A stretch of DNA of 8,995 bases from Acidobacteriaceae bacterium (GTDB lineage Bacteria; Acidobacteriota; Terriglobia; Bryobacterales; Bryobacteraceae), in the NCBI GenBank assembly GCA_019244945.1, contig JAFASD010000470.1:1-8995 (forward strand), written 5' to 3'. Position numbers and translations under genes: made by a program. The notes under the pieces were generated by a model that saw only the letters and a program-made list of their open reading frames with translations, made no database searches and was not told the origin of the DNA. Shown here one piece after another: positions 6,665 to 8,995 of the stretch (within the stretch, counting starts at the first letter, position 1; each line of letters starts with the position of its first letter).

Positions 6665-7596
6665 GCGAATTACTAAACGTAGTAATCCTGGGGTCTGGTT
6701 GCGCCGGGAACACGGCGGCAGTCTATACGGCTCGGGCCAATTTGCAACCTCTGGTGCTGGAGGGCCACGAGCCGGGCGGCCAGCTTTCCATCACGACGGA
6801 CGTAGAGAACTTTCCTGGATTCCCTGAGGGAATTCAAGGTCCCGCCTTGATTGAAAACATGAAGCAGCAAGCGCAACGTTTCGGCGCCACTTATAAACAC
6901 GGGCGAGTGCTGCACGCAGACTTATGCAACCGGCCGTTCACGCTCGAACTGGAGGACGGAGAGAAGATTCAGGCGCGCACCGTTATCATTGCGACCGGCG
7001 CATCGGCGCGCTGGCTGAATCTACCGAACGAGCAAAAACTGATCGGTCATGGGGTCAGCTCCTGCGCCACTTGCGACGGCTTCTTTTTTCGGGGCCGGAA
7101 AATTATGGTGATCGGCGGCGGCGACTCCGCCATGGAAGAAGCCAATTTCCTGAGTCGGTTCGGGAGCGAAGTAGCCATTGTTCATCGCAGCGGCACCTTC
7201 CGTGCGTCCAAAATTATGCTGGACCGCGCGCAGAAAAATCCGAAAATCAAGTTCATCACGAATACCGTCGTCGAGGACGTCTATGATGTTGCGAAGGGCG
7301 AAGTCACAGGCGTCAAGCTGCGCAACGTGAAGACGCATGAAGTCTACGATCGCGAAGTGGACGGGTTCTTCGTGGCGATTGGCCACATTCCCAACACGAA
7401 GCCGTTCGCAGGGCAACTCGATCTGGATGCGGACGGCTACATCATCACGCATGGCGGCGCGCGGACGAATATCGCCGGAGTGTTCCATGCGGGCGACGTT
7501 CAGGATCGCACTTACCGCCAGGCCATAACCGCCGCAGGCGCAGGTTGCATGGCGGCGATTGAAGCAGAGCGATTCCTGGAGGCGGAAGGACATTGA
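6661..7596 (+). CDS. trxB: Thioredoxin reductase (NADPH-dependent type, divergent cofactor motif)
   Basis: Soluble FAD enzyme that passes electrons from NAD(P)H to thioredoxin. From ATG 6661 it is 311 residues, the usual length for the low-molecular-weight family. The FAD motif is GSGCAGNTAAVYTARA (11-26), where Pro and Tyr of the usual GSGPAGYTAA are replaced by Cys and Asn. GGQL (39-42) and the ATGA motif (111-114) follow. The redox-active pair is C135/C138 in CATCDG. The nucleotide motif GGGDSAMEEANFL (152-164) is intact, but the phosphate-binding HRR reads HRS (175-177), followed by FRASK (180-184). The C-terminal FAD motif is VFHAGDV (274-280). The frame is open upstream to 6526 inside feoB, but the N-terminal beta strand right before the FAD loop shows the start is 6661, within the ATGA shared with the feoB stop. 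This suggests translational coupling to feoB. A different disulfide or flavodoxin reductase is less likely given the CATC. Confidence 0.93.
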   Translation: MSELLNVVILGSGCAGNTAAVYTARANLQPLVLEGHEPGGQLSITTDVENFPGFPEGIQGPALIENMKQQAQRFGATYKHGRVLHADLCNRPFTLELEDGEKIQARTVIIATGASARWLNLPNEQKLIGHGVSSCATCDGFFFRGRKIMVIGGGDSAMEEANFLSRFGSEVAIVHRSGTFRASKIMLDRAQKNPKIKFITNTVVEDVYDVAKGEVTGVKLRNVKTHEVYDREVDGFFVAIGHIPNTKPFAGQLDLDADGYIITHGGARTNIAGVFHAGDVQDRTYRQAITAAGAGCMAAIEAERFLEAEGH

Positions 7597-7702
7597 TCGT
7601 TCGTTCAACGTGATATTCTGACGCCAGTTAGCGCCGATCCGAGAAACCTGCTTCTCTAGCCCTGGGCGGCGCAATAAACCGGTCGAAGCAGTAATCCGCC
7701 GC

Positions 7703-8890
7703 ATGTTCGAGTTCCTGTTCAGATACCCGGCAAGCGTTTTTTCCAAAGGAACTTTTGTGCTGCTGGGATCGTGGCCAAGATGGCTGCTGTACGCGGCTAT
7801 TTTTGGCGCGGCAATGGTCATTGGAGGCGTGATCTGGCAAAAACGAAGCCGCCTCGCGCCGTCTCTGAGGGGCATCAGAATGCTCGCGCTTTGGAGTCTG
7901 CAAACGGCGTTCTTGGCGCTCTTGCTTCTCTTGCTGTGGGAGCCCGCTATCAGCGTCGCGGCGCTGAAACCCCAGCAGAACATCATCGCAGTCGTGGTAG
8001 ACGATAGCCGAAGCATGTCGCTGCGCGATGTGGGCGAATCGCGCGAGCAACAGGCAGTTGACCTGCTCAATCGCGGGCTACTCAAAGATCTGGGATCTCG
8101 GTTTCAGGTCCGTTTGTATCGCTTGGGCGCGGGCATCGAGCGAATTCAAAATAGCGCGCAGTTGAACCCAACCGAACCCGCGACGCTCATCGGAAAGGGC
8201 CTGCGACAACTAGCCGATGAAGCCGCAACTTTGCCGATCGGAGCGGTTGTTCTGGTCAGCGACGGCGCGGACAATTCAGGAGGAATCGATCTCGATACGC
8301 TTTCCGAATTGCGCCGGAGAAGACTGCCGGTCAATACGATTGGCTTGGGCAAAGAACACCTCACCAACGATATTGAGTTGGACGGCTTCGATATTCCCGC
8401 AAAGGCCCTCGCAGATTCGCGCCTACAAGCGCAAATCACCATCCGGCAAGACGGGTTCTCGGGAAAACGGGCAAAGCTGGTTTTGACGGGCGGAGGAAGT
8501 ATTCTCGCCAGCCGCGATATCAAGATTGCAGATGCGCCCGAGCAGGTCGAGTCTATCGAGTTCAACGCGGGTAAAGCCGGGGTCAAGAATATTGAGGCCA
8601 GAATCGGTCCGCTCCCGGGAGAAGACAATGCTGAAAACAACCGGCGGACGACCGTGCTCTCCGTGGATGATTCCAAGCGGCGCATTCTCTATGTAGAAGG
8701 AGAGCCGCGGTGGGAGTACAAATTTCTGCGGCGCGCGGTAGAGGACGATGCCGCCTTGCAGGTGGTTTCGATGTTGCGGACCACCCAGAACAAGATTTAT
8801 CGCCAGGGCATTGCCAGTCAGAATGAATTAGCCGAGGGCTTCCCGAGCAAGCCGGAAGATTTGTTCGAATATCAAGGTATGATCATTTGA
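7703..8890 (+). CDS. Membrane-anchored VWA-domain protein, interrupted by in-frame TGA
   Basis: A 395-codon frame ending at TGA 8888-8890. Two hydrophobic segments, about 26-45 and 61-85, should anchor it in the inner membrane. Residues about 93-220 are a VWA domain with a full metal-binding MIDAS: D100-S102-S104 (VVDDSRSMS), T161 (in ATLIGKGL) and D187 (in LVSDGADN). Residues 225-320 look like beta-rich repeats. The stretch 327-360 (RILYVEGEPRWEYKFLRRA) starts a class I glutamine amidotransferase-like fold that some large VWA membrane proteins of this kind carry. The frame goes on past the TGA with matching sequence, so the real gene is probably longer and either broken here or misread. No clear ribosome binding site precedes ATG 7703. 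It lies 106 bases after trxB, with no strong terminator between. Its function is unknown; VWA proteins with MIDAS usually bind a metal-dependent protein partner. Confidence 0.85.
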   Translation: MFEFLFRYPASVFSKGTFVLLGSWPRWLLYAAIFGAAMVIGGVIWQKRSRLAPSLRGIRMLALWSLQTAFLALLLLLLWEPAISVAALKPQQNIIAVVVDDSRSMSLRDVGESREQQAVDLLNRGLLKDLGSRFQVRLYRLGAGIERIQNSAQLNPTEPATLIGKGLRQLADEAATLPIGAVVLVSDGADNSGGIDLDTLSELRRRRLPVNTIGLGKEHLTNDIELDGFDIPAKALADSRLQAQITIRQDGFSGKRAKLVLTGGGSILASRDIKIADAPEQVESIEFNAGKAGVKNIEARIGPLPGEDNAENNRRTTVLSVDDSKRRILYVEGEPRWEYKFLRRAVEDDAALQVVSMLRTTQNKIYRQGIASQNELAEGFPSKPEDLFEYQGMII

Positions 8891-8995
8891 AGCGTAGAGG
8901 CGGATTTCTTTACCGCGACCGAGCAGCAGGCCATCAAAGACTTTGTAGACCGGCGCGGCGGCGGCCTGCTCTTTCTCGCCGGCCGATGGTCTCTT
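8891..8995 (+). pseudogene. Same-frame continuation of the VWA protein after the TGA (partial)
   Basis: The 35 codons from 8891 to the right edge stay open in the frame of the upstream gene. They encode SVEADFFTATEQQAIKDFV, then DRRGGGLLFLAGRWSL. From memory of amidotransferase-like VWA proteins, this is what should follow GMII, with a glycine in place of the TGA. The remnant has no start codon or ribosome binding site near its beginning, so it is not a separate gene. The C-terminal domain continues outside the window. Confidence 0.65.

Noticed and set aside
7641..7656. Hairpin GAGAA/TTCTC after trxB as a terminator
   Set aside because: The stem has only five base pairs and no T-run follows, so it is unlikely to stop transcription.
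7021..8085. Minus-strand open frame of 354 codons opposite trxB and the VWA gene
   Set aside because: It is a shadow of two well-supported plus-strand genes, spans their gap, has Arg/Ser-rich composition and shows no recognisable motif.
1613..8890. Reassigned genetic code with TGA as glycine (as in Gracilibacteria)
   Set aside because: mobA, feoA, feoB and trxB all end properly at TGA with family-typical lengths, so TGA is a stop in this genome.
8888..8930. TGA as a selenocysteine codon
   Set aside because: Just after the TGA there is only a weak GCGG/CCGC hairpin with an A/T/C loop, lacking the GGT loop of bacterial SECIS elements. The family position looks like glycine, not cysteine.

Overview
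The window looks like ordinary chromosomal DNA from a moderately GC-rich Gram-negative bacterium. The protein styles suggest an acidobacterium of the Terriglobia/Koribacter kind: an AMIN-type amidase, an Mla-like ATPase with an LSTG signature, an SH3-domain lipoprotein, and a membrane VWA protein with an amidotransferase-like C-terminus. That placement is an inference from protein style, not a database result. Shine-Dalgarno sites are weak or absent before most genes. TGA is a normal stop here (it ends mobA, feoA, feoB and trxB). No tRNA, rRNA, insertion sequence, CRISPR array or phage gene was seen.

Left part. An N-acetylmuramoyl-L-alanine amidase gene occupies 1-1501 on the minus strand. 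It runs off the left edge, so its last residues are missing. Divergent from it is a plus-strand pair: a MobA-type molybdenum cofactor guanylyltransferase (1613-2194) and an MlaF/Ttg2A-type ABC ATPase (2184-2960), which overlap by 11 bases. The ATPase meets a convergent minus-strand gene for a lipoprotein with bacterial SH3 domains (2957-4246), and the two stop codons interlock.

Right part. A plus-strand iron operon, feoA (4430-4729), feoB (4739-6664) and trxB (6661-7596), follows a 183-base divergent gap with a plausible promoter. feoB and trxB overlap in an ATGA, which suggests translational coupling of ferrous iron import to a thioredoxin reductase. A membrane-anchored VWA-domain protein starts at 7703. 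Its frame is cut by an in-frame TGA at 8888-8890, yet family-like sequence continues in the same frame to the right edge.

The genes fall into three themes: envelope upkeep (amidase, lipid-transport ATPase, SH3 lipoprotein), metal or redox metabolism (MobA, FeoAB, TrxB), and an uncharacterised VWA membrane protein. I see no convincing new multi-gene system. The best leads are the in-frame TGA in the VWA gene, the feoAB-trxB linkage with an altered NADPH-site motif in TrxB, and the SH3 domain that appears split by a long insertion.
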